Below, one piece after another: positions 40,655-55,187 of a stretch of 64,000 bases of DNA. Under the pieces are notes generated by a model. That model was not told where the DNA came from. It worked only from the letters and a program-made list of their open reading frames with translations, and ran no database searches. The DNA lies in assembly GCA_963729165.1 (NCBI GenBank), contig CAVSMM010000015.1, forward strand, positions 186,001 to 250,000, in the 5' to 3' direction. The translations under genes and the position numbers were made by a program. The stretch's first letter is position 1. Each line of letters opens with the position of its first letter. This DNA comes from JACCZX01 sp963729165 (GTDB lineage Bacteria > Pseudomonadota > Gammaproteobacteria > Burkholderiales > Burkholderiaceae_F).

Positions 40655-40891
40655 ATGGCCAAGTACGGAGACAAGGCGTCGGATAAAGTGGAGAAAGCGA
40701 TGCATGAGCGCAAACGCGGGTCGCTGAAGAGCGGCTCGGGCAAGAAGGTCACGAGCAAGAAGCAGGCAATTGCCATCGGACTGTCGCAGGCGCGCAAAGC
40801 CGGCGGCAAAGTGCCTAAGAAAAAATCATCGAGCAAGAAATCGCCGGCCAAGAAATCATCAAGCAAGAAGTCGTCTGCCAAAAAGTCTTGA
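40655..40891 (+). CDS. DUF6496-type lysine-rich small protein
   Basis: A 78-residue, very basic protein. N-terminus MAKYGDKASDKVEKAMHERKRG, KQAIAIGLSQARKAGGKVP in the middle (DUF6496 pattern), then a histone H1-like tail of repeated KK-S-S/P-A-KK units (about 53-78). Probably binds nucleic acid. Strong GAGGAG RBS. Known relatives are common in proteobacteria; no function proven. Confidence 0.8.
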   Translation: MAKYGDKASDKVEKAMHERKRGSLKSGSGKKVTSKKQAIAIGLSQARKAGGKVPKKKSSSKKSPAKKSSSKKSSAKKS

Positions 40892-40915
40892 TCTACTGAT
40901 GCCAGTGCCTGCCCT

Positions 40916-41832
40916 GTGGCCGTAGCGCCGCGTCTTGTACAGCTGCGTGAGTTGCGGTTGGCAAGTGCGGCGACCGCAGGACGTCCGCGGCATCTAAGCG
41001 CTGCCAGCGGACTGGTTCGCGTTGGCAACTTCATCTATGTGATCGCGGATGACGAGCACCATCTGGCCGTGTTTCCAACCGATGATCATCGGCGCGCCGG
41101 CAGGCTGCTGCGGATACGCCGCGGCGCGCTGCCGCTCGAAAAGTCGGCGCGCAAGCGGCGCAAGCCGGATTTCGAAGCGCTAGTCGCGTTGCCGCCGCTC
41201 GAAGCATTCCCGTACGGGGCGTTGTTCGCGCTCGGTTCGGGCTCGAAGCCGAATCGGCGCTCGGCTGTGTTGCTCGGGCTACATGCCGACGGATCCACGC
41301 ACGGTCCAGCGCGCGCAGTCAGCCTGCAAAACTGGTTCGAGCGGCTGCAGCGCGAGTTTGGCGAAGTCAACCTTGAAGGCGCATTTATCGAGCGCGACAG
41401 TCTGTCGCTGCTGCAGCGGGGTAACAAGGGCAATCCCCGCAACGCCTGCATTCGGATCGCGCTGGCACCGGTGCTCGATGCCCTCTCTGAAGAAGCGAGC
41501 GCTGTCCGAACCGAAGCTATTGGACGTCACCGACTTCAATCTCGGCGCATTCGCCGATGCGCCGCTGTGTTTTACCGATGGCGCGGCACTGCCCACTGGT
41601 GGATTCGTATTCACAGCGGTGGCCGAAGCCACGGACGATAGCTATGCCGACGGCGCGTGCGTCGGTGCTGCGATCGGAATCATCGATGTAAAGGATCGAC
41701 TGCGCGCGCTGTGGCAACTCGAGCCCGCCCTGAAGGTCGAGGGGATCGAAGCGCGCGTCAGCCCCAACGGGTTGGAGTTAACCGTCGTCACAGATGCTGA
41801 CCGGGCATCGGTGCCGGCGAAATTGTTGACGG

Positions 41833-41846
<14 letters not shown>
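40916..41846 (+). CDS. DUF6929-type beta-propeller-like hypothetical protein, one frameshift
   Basis: About 310 residues from GTG 40916. Parts: SAASGLVRVGNFIYVIADDEHHLAVF, then KPDFEALVALPPLEAFPYGALFALGSGS, LQREFGEVNLEGAFIERDSLSLLQRGN; a break near 41490; then LLDVTDFNLGAFADAPLCFTDGAALP and FVFTAVAEATDDSYADGACVGAAIG. The pattern fits DUF6929/phytase-like propellers. No signal peptide. Its end overlaps the uvrA end by 14 bases (tail-to-tail). Confidence 0.7.
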
Positions 41847-47543
<5,697 letters not shown>

Positions 47544-47741
47544 CGTTTAGTGGGGAAAGCCGCGGGAGCCGCGGCAAAGGACAGTCGAAGTTTAGGCGAA
47601 GTGGGCGCAAAATGCCGGGCACTGGCGGGTGAGCCGCTCGGTGTGCGCATGCGGCGAGTGGTCGCTGTGCAATGTCGCCGCGGCGCGAAGCGTGCCCAAA
47701 TGAAGCCGCTGCCGTTGGGGAACAAAACAAGAGGAGATCAC

Positions 47742-49043
47742 ATGAAACCTGTATCGAGCTTGAGGCGGCACGTTCAGCGTGTTGCCATTGCAGCGCTGGT
47801 GGCCACATCGTTCGCCGGCGTCGCTCGCGCGGACGAAACGTGCAACTCGCCGTACATGTCAGGCCTGATCAAGGGCCAGGAAGACTATGTGCACGTCTGG
47901 ACGCTCGGTGTTGCAGGCATGGGGGACGGCTTCGACAAGCTGGTGACGATCGACGCCAATCCGAGTTCGAAGACTTACGGCAAGGTCGTGCACAAGGTAT
48001 CGGTTGGCGGCCGCGGCGAAGCGCACCACATGGGATTCACCGATGATCGCCGTTACCTGTGGGCCGGGGGCCTGAACGACAGCAAGATCTACGTGTTCGA
48101 TGTCGGCACTAACCCAGCCAAGCCCAAGCTGACCAAGACGATCACCGATCTGCCGGCAAAGACCGGATATGTCGGACCGCACACGTTTTATGCGATGCCC
48201 GGTCGCATGCTGATCGGCACGCTGTCGAACACAAAAGACAACGGTGGCGTCACCGGGATTGCGGTTTACAACAACAAGGGCGGATTTGTCGCCAAGTACG
48301 ACATACCCACCGGCAAGGTCGGTGGCGTTCAAGGCGATGGCTACGGCTACGACATTGCGGTGAATCCCGCCAAGAACGTGATGCTGACATCGAGCTTCAC
48401 CGGCCGCGACAACTACATGCGGGATATCGGCGGGCTGATCAAAGACGAAGCCGCGATGAAGAAGTTCGGCAACACGATGGTGTTGTGGGATCTGAAAGCG
48501 ATGCAGCCACGCCAGGTCTTCAGCGTGCCGGGCGCGCCGCTCGAGATCCGGTGGTCGCTGAATCCGGGCGACAACTGGGCGATTACCGCGGCTGCGTTGA
48601 CGTCGAAGCTATGGCTGGTCAAGCAGGATGGCGACAAATGGGTGGCAAAGGAGGTCGGCACGATCGCCGATCCGAGCAAGATTCCACTCCCGGTCGACAT
48701 CTCGATCACCGCGGATGGAAAGGGACTGTGGGTCAATACTTTCATGGACGGCATGACGCGCTACTTCGACCTCACCAACCCGGAGGCGCCGAAGCAGACG
48801 TATGAGAAGCAGACCGGGCGCCAGGTCAACATGATCAGCCAATCGTGGGACGGCAAGCGCGTCTACATCACGTCGAGCCTGCTCGAGAAGTGGGACAAGG
48901 GCGGCGCCGACAATGAGCAATTCGTGCGTGCATTTCACTGGGACGGCAAGGAACTAAAGCCGGCGTTCGAAGTGGACTTCGCCAAGGAGCAACTCGGGCG
49001 CGCGCACCACATGAAGTTCAGCGCCAAAGGCGCGGCGCGTTGA
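47742..49043 (+). CDS. mtoX: Secreted SBP56-family protein, likely methanethiol oxidase
   Basis: A 434-residue intact protein. Signal peptide residues 1-29 (ending ARA), mature start DETCNSPYMSG. It matches the selenium-binding protein 56 family: EDYVHVWTLGV, GRGEAHHMGFTDDRRYLWAGGLNDSKI, HTFYAMPGRMLIGTLSN, GGFVAKYDIPTGK, GYGYDIAVNP. Bacterial members with signal peptides are copper-dependent methanethiol oxidases that make formaldehyde, H2S and H2O2. The histidines of HH and HT fit copper ligands. The next gene is SCO1-like, as in known mtoX clusters; no mauG follows. Start ATG 47742 with GAGGAG. Confidence 0.82.
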   Translation: MKPVSSLRRHVQRVAIAALVATSFAGVARADETCNSPYMSGLIKGQEDYVHVWTLGVAGMGDGFDKLVTIDANPSSKTYGKVVHKVSVGGRGEAHHMGFTDDRRYLWAGGLNDSKIYVFDVGTNPAKPKLTKTITDLPAKTGYVGPHTFYAMPGRMLIGTLSNTKDNGGVTGIAVYNNKGGFVAKYDIPTGKVGGVQGDGYGYDIAVNPAKNVMLTSSFTGRDNYMRDIGGLIKDEAAMKKFGNTMVLWDLKAMQPRQVFSVPGAPLEIRWSLNPGDNWAITAAALTSKLWLVKQDGDKWVAKEVGTIADPSKIPLPVDISITADGKGLWVNTFMDGMTRYFDLTNPEAPKQTYEKQTGRQVNMISQSWDGKRVYITSSLLEKWDKGGADNEQFVRAFHWDGKELKPAFEVDFAKEQLGRAHHMKFSAKGAAR

Positions 49044-49061
49044 CCGGCTAAGCTGCTAGAC

Positions 49062-49759
49062 ATGTTTGGCGCGCGGGGCGCCAGCGTCTTGCTGGCGTCG
49101 ATTTTGTTGCTTCCCGACTTGGCATGGTCAGCGCCCGATCCCGGGCCAGCAGTCGCGCGCGCACATGGATTTTGTGCCGACGTCGGCGGGCACCTATCAA
49201 CTGCAGCGCATCCAGCAGTCTCCTGACGCGGTATTGCTCAACGCGTCGGGAGGTGTGCGCCGTCTTTCTGCCTACACACGCGGCAAAGTTACCCTGCTGA
49301 CTTTTTTCTACACATACTGCACCGACCCCTGGGGCTGTCCGTTTGCGTATCAAACGATGACAACGCTGCGGGACCGCATCGCCGCCGATACGTCTTCGCG
49401 CTCGCGCGTTCGCTTTGTCAGCATCAGCTTTGATCCGTCGCATGACACACCGGACGCGCTGCGCGGCTACGCGCAGAGCGCTGGGCGCCGCGCCCGGCTT
49501 CGAGTGGCAGTTTTTTACGGCCCGATCGATGACGGAATTGAGTCCGCTGCTCGACGGGTTCGGGCAGGACGTCAGGTGGAAACAGACGCGGTCAGGTCGC
49601 CCGACGCGCGCGATCAATCACATGCTGAAGTTGTTCCTGATCGATGCCACGGGTGTAGTGCGCGAGATCTACTCGCTTGCGTTCGTGCATCCCGAAGTGA
49701 TGCTGAACGACATTCAGACGCTGCTGATGGAGGCCGATCGGACCGCCGCGCGCAATTAG
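49062..49759 (+). CDS. SCO1/SenC-like copper chaperone with unusual cysteine spacing, frameshifted
   Basis: About 230 residues from ATG 49062 (MFGARGASVLLASILLLP, signal peptide ending WSA). The thioredoxin-like domain has KVTLLTFFYTYC then TDPWGCPFAYQ, and VRFVSISFDPSHDTPDALRGYA. A later part reads GFEWQFFTARSMTEL, and INHMLKLFLIDATGVVREIYSL supplies the conserved histidine. The cysteines are spaced CX5C instead of the usual CX3C. Breaks near 49157 and 49485. Probably loads copper onto the MtoX product 18 bases upstream. Confidence 0.82.
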
Positions 49760-49777
49760 CGCGCGCGCACTTGCTGA

Positions 49778-50308
49778 TCAGTCGACCCGTGCGTCCTGCA
49801 CGCCGCTGGCGTAGCGCACGTGTGCGTCAAACTGCCGCGTGACCAAGCCGGGCGTGGGGTCGCGACCCTTCTCGTCTCTGCGGTCGAAGATCATGTCGGC
49901 GCCTACCTGCGGCCGTATCCAGCGCGGGTACTGATACATGAAGCCGGAAATGTGATCGATGACCAGCATCGAGCTGCCGCCGGGCAACAGCAACTGCGCG
50001 GTCGAGCCGGAGGCTAGGTCCGCACGCGAAATGATCAGCGCTCGCGCCATAGCGTAGCCATGGCGCTTGCATTCGACGATCAACGGAGTCGGCGACTTGC
50101 GTACTCTTAGACCGAACATCGGCGTGTCGCCCATGTACTCAGCCGAGCCGTTCACGACGCGGCACGCCATGCCGTCCACCGGCTTGCCGTTGGCATCGAC
50201 GGTCTGAATGTTGACCGCCTGCGTTGCTTCGCCGGTGATGGTCGCGCAACCGCCCACCCCGAGCAAGGCGGCGGCGGCTAAAAAAACGCGAGCAAGTGGC
50301 CAATGCAT
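49778..50308 (-). CDS. Lipoprotein of unknown function
   Basis: About 176 residues. Start chosen at ATG 50308 (MHWPLARVFLAAAALLGV), giving a lipobox VGGC followed by ATITGEATQAVNIQTVDANG. The central part looks like a PEGA-type domain (NGKPVDGMACRVVN, then VRKSPTPLIVECKRHGY). The C-terminal part has ISGFMYQYPRWIRPQ. Convergent with the SCO gene. Function unknown. Confidence 0.72.
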   Translation of the reverse strand: MHWPLARVFLAAAALLGVGGCATITGEATQAVNIQTVDANGKPVDGMACRVVNGSAEYMGDTPMFGLRVRKSPTPLIVECKRHGYAMARALIISRADLASGSTAQLLLPGGSSMLVIDHISGFMYQYPRWIRPQVGADMIFDRRDEKGRDPTPGLVTRQFDAHVRYASGVQDARVD

Positions 50309-50406
50309 CAGGGGCAAGATACCGCCGGAGAGCTGCAGCGATACACAGTAACCGCCGGCGAAAACCACCGCATTCCGGCGTATGGACTAGCGGAAAGAAC
50401 TAAAGA

Positions 50407-51597
50407 TCAGCGCGCCAGGAAATTCTGGGCCAGCCGGACCCAGTAAGTGGCCCCTAACGGGATCAATTCGTCGTTGAAGTCATACGATGGGTTGTGCAGC
50501 ATGCACGGCCCCAGCCCGTGACCGGAGGCGCGATGCGTCCCATCGCCGTTGCCGATGAACACGTACGCCCCGGCTTTCACCTTCAGCATGAAAGCGAAAT
50601 CCTCGGCGCCCATGGTCGGCTCGATATTGCGCACGACATTGCCGGCGCCGACGATGTCGTCCATTACGGTGGCTGCAAATTCGGCTTCGGTGGGGTCGTT
50701 GACTGTGGGCGGATAGTTCCATTTGAAAGTGAATTTGCCCTCGGCGCCGTGCGCTGCGCACGTCATCTCGACGATGCGCTTCATCTCCTTTTCGACCAAC
50801 GCGGTCACGTCATCACTGAACGTGCGGACGGTCCCGGAAATCTTCGCGCTTTCAGGAATGACATTGGTTGCTTCGCCCGCCTGAATCATCGTCACCGACA
50901 ACACCGCCGAATCGATCGGCTTTTTGACGCGCGTGATGATGCCTTGCAGGCCGTTGACGATCTGAACCGCGATGAACACGGGATCGATTCCAAGATGCGG
51001 CATCGCAGCGTGTGCGCCTTTGCCGAGCACCTTGATCTCGAATTCGTTGCTCGACGCCATCGCCGGGCCGCCAGTCACACCAAACTCGCCAACCTTGAGC
51101 CCGGGCCAGTTGTGCATGCCAAAGACCGCATCGCAGGCGAAGCGCTCGAACAATCCGTCGTCGATCATTCTCTGTGCGCCGGCGCCGCCTTCTTCGGCCG
51201 GCTGGAAGATAAAGTGGACCGTGCCGTCGAGCGGTTTTTCTTCGGCGAGGTACCTGGCGGCCGCCAGCAGCATCGCCATGTGGCCGTCGTGGCCGCACGC
51301 GTGCATCTTGCCGGCGTGCGTCGAACGGTGCGCAAACGCATTCGTCTCCTGAATCGGTAACGCGTCCATGTCGGCGCGCAAACCGACAGCGCGCTTCGAC
51401 TTTCCGTGCTTCAGCGTGCCAACGACGCCGGTGCCACCCAACCCACGGGTGACCTCCAGGCCCCATTCGGCGAGCTTCGCCGCAACGATCTCACTGGTAC
51501 GCGTTTCTTCGAAGCGAAGCTCAGGATGGGCGTGAAGATCGCGCCGGATTTCCTGAATTTCGGCACGGAATTGGACGACTCGGTCGATCAGTTGCAT
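50407..51597 (-). CDS. M20 family amidohydrolase (hippurate hydrolase-like)
   Basis: A 396-residue intact enzyme from ATG 51597 (MQLIDRVVQFRAEIQEIRR). Metal-binding motifs: LRADMDALPI, MHACGHDGHMAMLLAAA (Cys and His ligands) and FQPAEEGGAGA (catalytic EE). The dimerisation domain is about 185-295 and the C-terminal metal histidine is in MLHNPSYDFND. Similar to HipO and to the M20 gene at 31263. Hydrolyses N-acyl amino acids. Divergent from argE with only 57 bases between starts, so promoters overlap. Confidence 0.9.
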   Translation of the reverse strand: MQLIDRVVQFRAEIQEIRRDLHAHPELRFEETRTSEIVAAKLAEWGLEVTRGLGGTGVVGTLKHGKSKRAVGLRADMDALPIQETNAFAHRSTHAGKMHACGHDGHMAMLLAAARYLAEEKPLDGTVHFIFQPAEEGGAGAQRMIDDGLFERFACDAVFGMHNWPGLKVGEFGVTGGPAMASSNEFEIKVLGKGAHAAMPHLGIDPVFIAVQIVNGLQGIITRVKKPIDSAVLSVTMIQAGEATNVIPESAKISGTVRTFSDDVTALVEKEMKRIVEMTCAAHGAEGKFTFKWNYPPTVNDPTEAEFAATVMDDIVGAGNVVRNIEPTMGAEDFAFMLKVKAGAYVFIGNGDGTHRASGHGLGPCMLHNPSYDFNDELIPLGATYWVRLAQNFLAR

Positions 51598-51654
51598 GAA
51601 TTTTGCGGGTTGAAGCGAACAGAAAGTGAATCGTACGCGCACTAGAATTCGCAC

Positions 51655-52911
51655 ATGAACAAGCCCGCTGACTTACCACTCGTCGATCTGCCAGCGTCTA
51701 CGGCGCCTTCGCACTCCGTGCCTTCGCATGCGTCGCTCGCGATGATCGACCGGCTGATCGGGTTCCCGACGGTCAGCCGCGATTCCAATCTGGGCCTGAT
51801 CGAGTACGCACGCGATGAGCTTGCGCGGCTGGGCGTCCGCTCGAACCTGATCTACGACGCAGCGCACAACAAGGCCAATTTGTTTGCCACGCTGTCGGCC
51901 GAGCCCGACCGGATCAAGACCGGCGGACTGGTGATTTCGGGTCACACCGACACAGTTCCAGTTGACGGCCAGGATTGGTCGAGCGATCCATTTACTGCGG
52001 ATCACCGCGCTCGCCGCATCCATGGACGCGGCACAGCGGACATGAAAGGGTTCATTGCCATCGCACTGGCGGCGGTCCCGAAGTTTCTGGCGGCGCAGGA
52101 AAGATTGCCGTTGCACCTGTCGCTGACGTACGACGAGGAAACTACGTTCTTCGGTGTGCGCGATTTGCTGGCCGATCTTGCAGACCGCGGCATTCGCCCC
52201 GCCGGTTGCATCATTGGCGAACCGACCGATATGCGCGCCATTGTTGCGCACAAGGGCAAGCGCGACATGTGTTGTCGCGTGCGAGGTCACGAGGCACATT
52301 CGTCGTTGACGCCTGATGGTGTAAACGCGATCGAGTTCGCTGCGCGTTTGGTGGCGTTCATTCGTCAGACGGCCGATCGTCTGTCGCGCGAGGAAAAGAG
52401 CGATGCACGCTTTTCCGTGCCCTATACGACATTGCAAACCGGATTGATCAAGGGTGGCATTGCCGTCAACGTCGTTCCCCTCGACTGCGAGTTCATCTTC
52501 GAGATGCGCAATTTGCCGGCAACGTCGACCGATGAGGTGACGCGGACGATCGTCGAATACGCCGAGCGCGATCTGGTGCCTGAAATGCGTCGCGTCACCA
52601 GCGATGCCGGCATTGCGTTCGAGATCGGCATGGACTTACCGGCGTTTGGCATCGAACCCGACCATCCGCTCGTACGTTGGGCGCAGCAGGTTGCAAACAC
52701 GACGCATCTAAGCGCCGGTGCAGTGGGCTTCGCAACCGAGGCCAGCATGTTTGCGAAAGCCGGCATTCCGACGGTGGTCATCGGACCCGGCAGCATCGAC
52801 CAGGCGCACAAGCCTGACGAGTACATCAGTTATGACCAAGTCGCTGCATGCGAAGCGTTTTTTGATCGCATCGTTGCCCAGCCGATGCCGAGTGAAGTCC
52901 ATCGAAGCTGA
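51655..52911 (+). CDS. argE: Acetylornithine deacetylase
   Basis: A 418-residue intact M20 enzyme. Family marks: SGHTDTVPVDGQDWSSDPF (metal His and Asp), GRGTADMKGFIA, TYDEETTFFGVRDL (catalytic Glu pair), CIIGEPTDMRAIVAHKGK, and near the end GPGSIDQAHKPDEYI with the last metal histidine. Removes acetate from N2-acetylornithine in arginine biosynthesis. ATG start. Followed after 20 bases by the molybdoenzyme gene. Confidence 0.9.
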   Translation: MNKPADLPLVDLPASTAPSHSVPSHASLAMIDRLIGFPTVSRDSNLGLIEYARDELARLGVRSNLIYDAAHNKANLFATLSAEPDRIKTGGLVISGHTDTVPVDGQDWSSDPFTADHRARRIHGRGTADMKGFIAIALAAVPKFLAAQERLPLHLSLTYDEETTFFGVRDLLADLADRGIRPAGCIIGEPTDMRAIVAHKGKRDMCCRVRGHEAHSSLTPDGVNAIEFAARLVAFIRQTADRLSREEKSDARFSVPYTTLQTGLIKGGIAVNVVPLDCEFIFEMRNLPATSTDEVTRTIVEYAERDLVPEMRRVTSDAGIAFEIGMDLPAFGIEPDHPLVRWAQQVANTTHLSAGAVGFATEASMFAKAGIPTVVIGPGSIDQAHKPDEYISYDQVAACEAFFDRIVAQPMPSEVHRS

Positions 52912-52931
52912 TATTTGGCAATGAACATCGC

Positions 52932-55100
52932 ATGGGGCGAGTAGCCGACGCGATGGGACATGCCGAAACCGTCGTGCGTGCGGCGTGCCCGCACGACTGC
53001 CCCGACACGTGCGCGATGCTGATCACGGTGCGCGAAGAGCGAGGGCCTAGCGATGAGAGCACGGCCGCCCGAAGCTCATCGCGTGCCCCCTCGGGGGGCG
53101 GGCGCGCAGCGACCGGGGGCGCACCGATCCGCGTGGCGGTGAAAATCGCCGGCGACCCGACGCATCCGACCACCGCCGGCACGCTGTGCACCAAGGTGTC
53201 GCGCTATCTGGAGCGCACCTATCACCCTGACCGTGTGCTGCATCCGCTGAAGCGTGTCGGCGCGAAAGGCGAGCGCCGCTTTGTTCGCGTGACCTGGGAC
53301 GAAGCGCTGCGGGATATCGCACAACGCCTGGCTGAGATCGCTGCACGCGACCCGCAGCGCATCGTGCCCTACAGCTACGCCGGCACGATGGGCCTGGTGC
53401 AGGGCGAGGCAATGGCCGCGCGCTTCTTTCACAAGCTTGGTGCGAGCTTGTTGGATCGCACGATCTGCGCTACCGCAGGCGGCGAGGCGCTGGCGTACAC
53501 GATCGGCACAAAGACCGGAACCGATATTGAGCAATTTCAGAACAGCAAGCTGATCGTTTTCTGGGGCTGCAACGCGATCGCATCGAACCTTCATCTATGG
53601 AGCCGCGCTCAGGAAGCCAAGCGGCGTGGCGCGAAGCTGATTGCGATCGACCCTTATCGCTCACTGACGGCGGAGAAATGCCATCATCACATTGCGCTGA
53701 TGCCCGGTACCGACGCCGCGTTTGCGCTCGGTGTCATGCATGTATTGATGCGCGAGGGCTGGCTCGATCGCGATTACATTGAGCGCTACACGCTGGGTTA
53801 TGACGGGCTCGCAGAGCGCGCACAAGAATTCGATCCGCAGCGCGTCGCGTCGATCTGCGGCATCAGCGCCACCGAGGTCGAAGATTTCGCGCGCGACTAC
53901 TGGCAGATCCGTCCGGCGGTGATTCGAGTTAACTACGGCATGCAGCGTGCACGCGGCGGCGGCAACGCGGTACGCGCGGTGGCGTGTCTGCCGGCGCTTG
54001 CCGGGCATTGGCGAGACGCTGCGGGTGGCGTTCTGCTTTCGACCAGCGGCATGTATCCGGTGGATTCGGAGAGGCTGTACCGGCCGGAACTGCTTGCCGG
54101 AAAAACGCCGCGCACGATCAATATGTCAACGATCGGCCATGACTTGCATCATGCCGATCCGGCAATCGAGGCGCTGATCGTCTACAACAGCAATCCGGTC
54201 GCAGTTGCGCCGCACTCGCGCGAAGTGGCACGCGGCTTCGAGCGCGAAGACCTCTTCACGGTCGTGCTCGAACACTTCATGACGGACACGGCCGACCTGG
54301 CGGATTACGTGTTGCCGGCCACGACGCAACTCGAGCATGTCGATGTCCACAAGTCCTACGGGCACCTGTACATGCTCGCGAACAATGCCGCGATCGAACC
54401 GTTGGGCGAAGCTTTGCCGAACACCGAGATCTTTCGACGGCTTGCGGCCAAGATGGGATTCAACGATCCCTGTTTCTCGGAGAGCGACGATCAATTGGCA
54501 ACGCAGGCGTTCAAGCGCGAAGGGCCGACCGCGGACTTCGATTGGTCCCGCTTGAAACAAACCGGCTGGCAGCGACTGGATGTTCCAGAGAAGTACGCGC
54601 CATTTGCGGAAGGAGGCTTTGCGACGCCGTCAGGACGGTGCGAGTTCCACTCGGAGCAGGTCGCCACGCTTGGCTTGGATCCGCTGCCTTCGTACATCGC
54701 GCCTTACGAAGCCCTCGACGGTGGCGCGCTCGCTCAACGTTATCCGCTCGCGATGATCTCGCCGCCGGCGCGCAACTTCCTGAACTCGACGTTCGTCAAC
54801 GTCACGAGCTTGCGCTCGACCGACGGCGAACCAACCGTCGAGATTCACCCGCACGACGCGCACGCGCGCGGCGTTGTTGACGGCGCTCGCGTTCGTGTCT
54901 TCAACGATCGTGGCAACATTGATGTGCTTGCGCGAGTGACCGATCGAGCGCGACCAGGATGTGTCGTCGCGTTGTCAATCTGGTGGAAAAAGCTAGCGCG
55001 CGACGGTAAAAACGCAAATGAGCTGACCAGCGGTCGGTTGACCGACATCGGACGCGCGCCGACGTTCTACGACTGCCTGGTAGACATTGCGCCGCAATGA
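52932..55100 (+). CDS. Molybdopterin oxidoreductase (formate dehydrogenase/DMSO reductase family)
   Basis: A 722-residue protein. A 4Fe-4S site near the N-terminus has C19, C23, C27 (ACPHDCPDTC) and C86 (GTLCTK). Unusually, about 28 residues of Ser/Ala/Gly/Arg (about 38-65) lie between the third and fourth cysteines. Molybdopterin motifs follow: YSYAGTMGLVQGEA, CATAGGEALAY, IVFWGCNAIASN, and the late dinucleotide-binding domain (LISPPARNFLNSTF). No twin-arginine signal, so cytoplasmic. Member of the large family acting on formate, thiosulfate or similar small substrates; the true substrate is unknown. Confidence 0.88.
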   Translation: MGRVADAMGHAETVVRAACPHDCPDTCAMLITVREERGPSDESTAARSSSRAPSGGGRAATGGAPIRVAVKIAGDPTHPTTAGTLCTKVSRYLERTYHPDRVLHPLKRVGAKGERRFVRVTWDEALRDIAQRLAEIAARDPQRIVPYSYAGTMGLVQGEAMAARFFHKLGASLLDRTICATAGGEALAYTIGTKTGTDIEQFQNSKLIVFWGCNAIASNLHLWSRAQEAKRRGAKLIAIDPYRSLTAEKCHHHIALMPGTDAAFALGVMHVLMREGWLDRDYIERYTLGYDGLAERAQEFDPQRVASICGISATEVEDFARDYWQIRPAVIRVNYGMQRARGGGNAVRAVACLPALAGHWRDAAGGVLLSTSGMYPVDSERLYRPELLAGKTPRTINMSTIGHDLHHADPAIEALIVYNSNPVAVAPHSREVARGFEREDLFTVVLEHFMTDTADLADYVLPATTQLEHVDVHKSYGHLYMLANNAAIEPLGEALPNTEIFRRLAAKMGFNDPCFSESDDQLATQAFKREGPTADFDWSRLKQTGWQRLDVPEKYAPFAEGGFATPSGRCEFHSEQVATLGLDPLPSYIAPYEALDGGALAQRYPLAMISPPARNFLNSTFVNVTSLRSTDGEPTVEIHPHDAHARGVVDGARVRVFNDRGNIDVLARVTDRARPGCVVALSIWWKKLARDGKNANELTSGRLTDIGRAPTFYDCLVDIAPQ
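53071..53124 (+). repeat. GC-rich REP-like insertion in the molybdoenzyme gene
   Basis: The stretch contains GTGCCCCCTCGGGGGGCGGG and then GACCGGGGGCGCACC, which can pair (CCCCC with GGGGG). It resembles dispersed intergenic repeats common in Burkholderiales. It keeps the reading frame and encodes the low-complexity insert near the iron-sulfur site. Confidence 0.6.
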
Positions 55101-55187
55101 CGTAAAGGTCCCCGGTTCGGGGCATGGGGCGTGCGCCGAGGGCGGCGGATAATACGGTTTGCTTTCGGTTTCACTCCATACGTTGCG

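Noticed and set aside
50407..52911. The HipO-like gene and argE as one arginine operon
   Set aside because: They are divergent, sharing only a 57-base intergenic region; common fold does not show common pathway.
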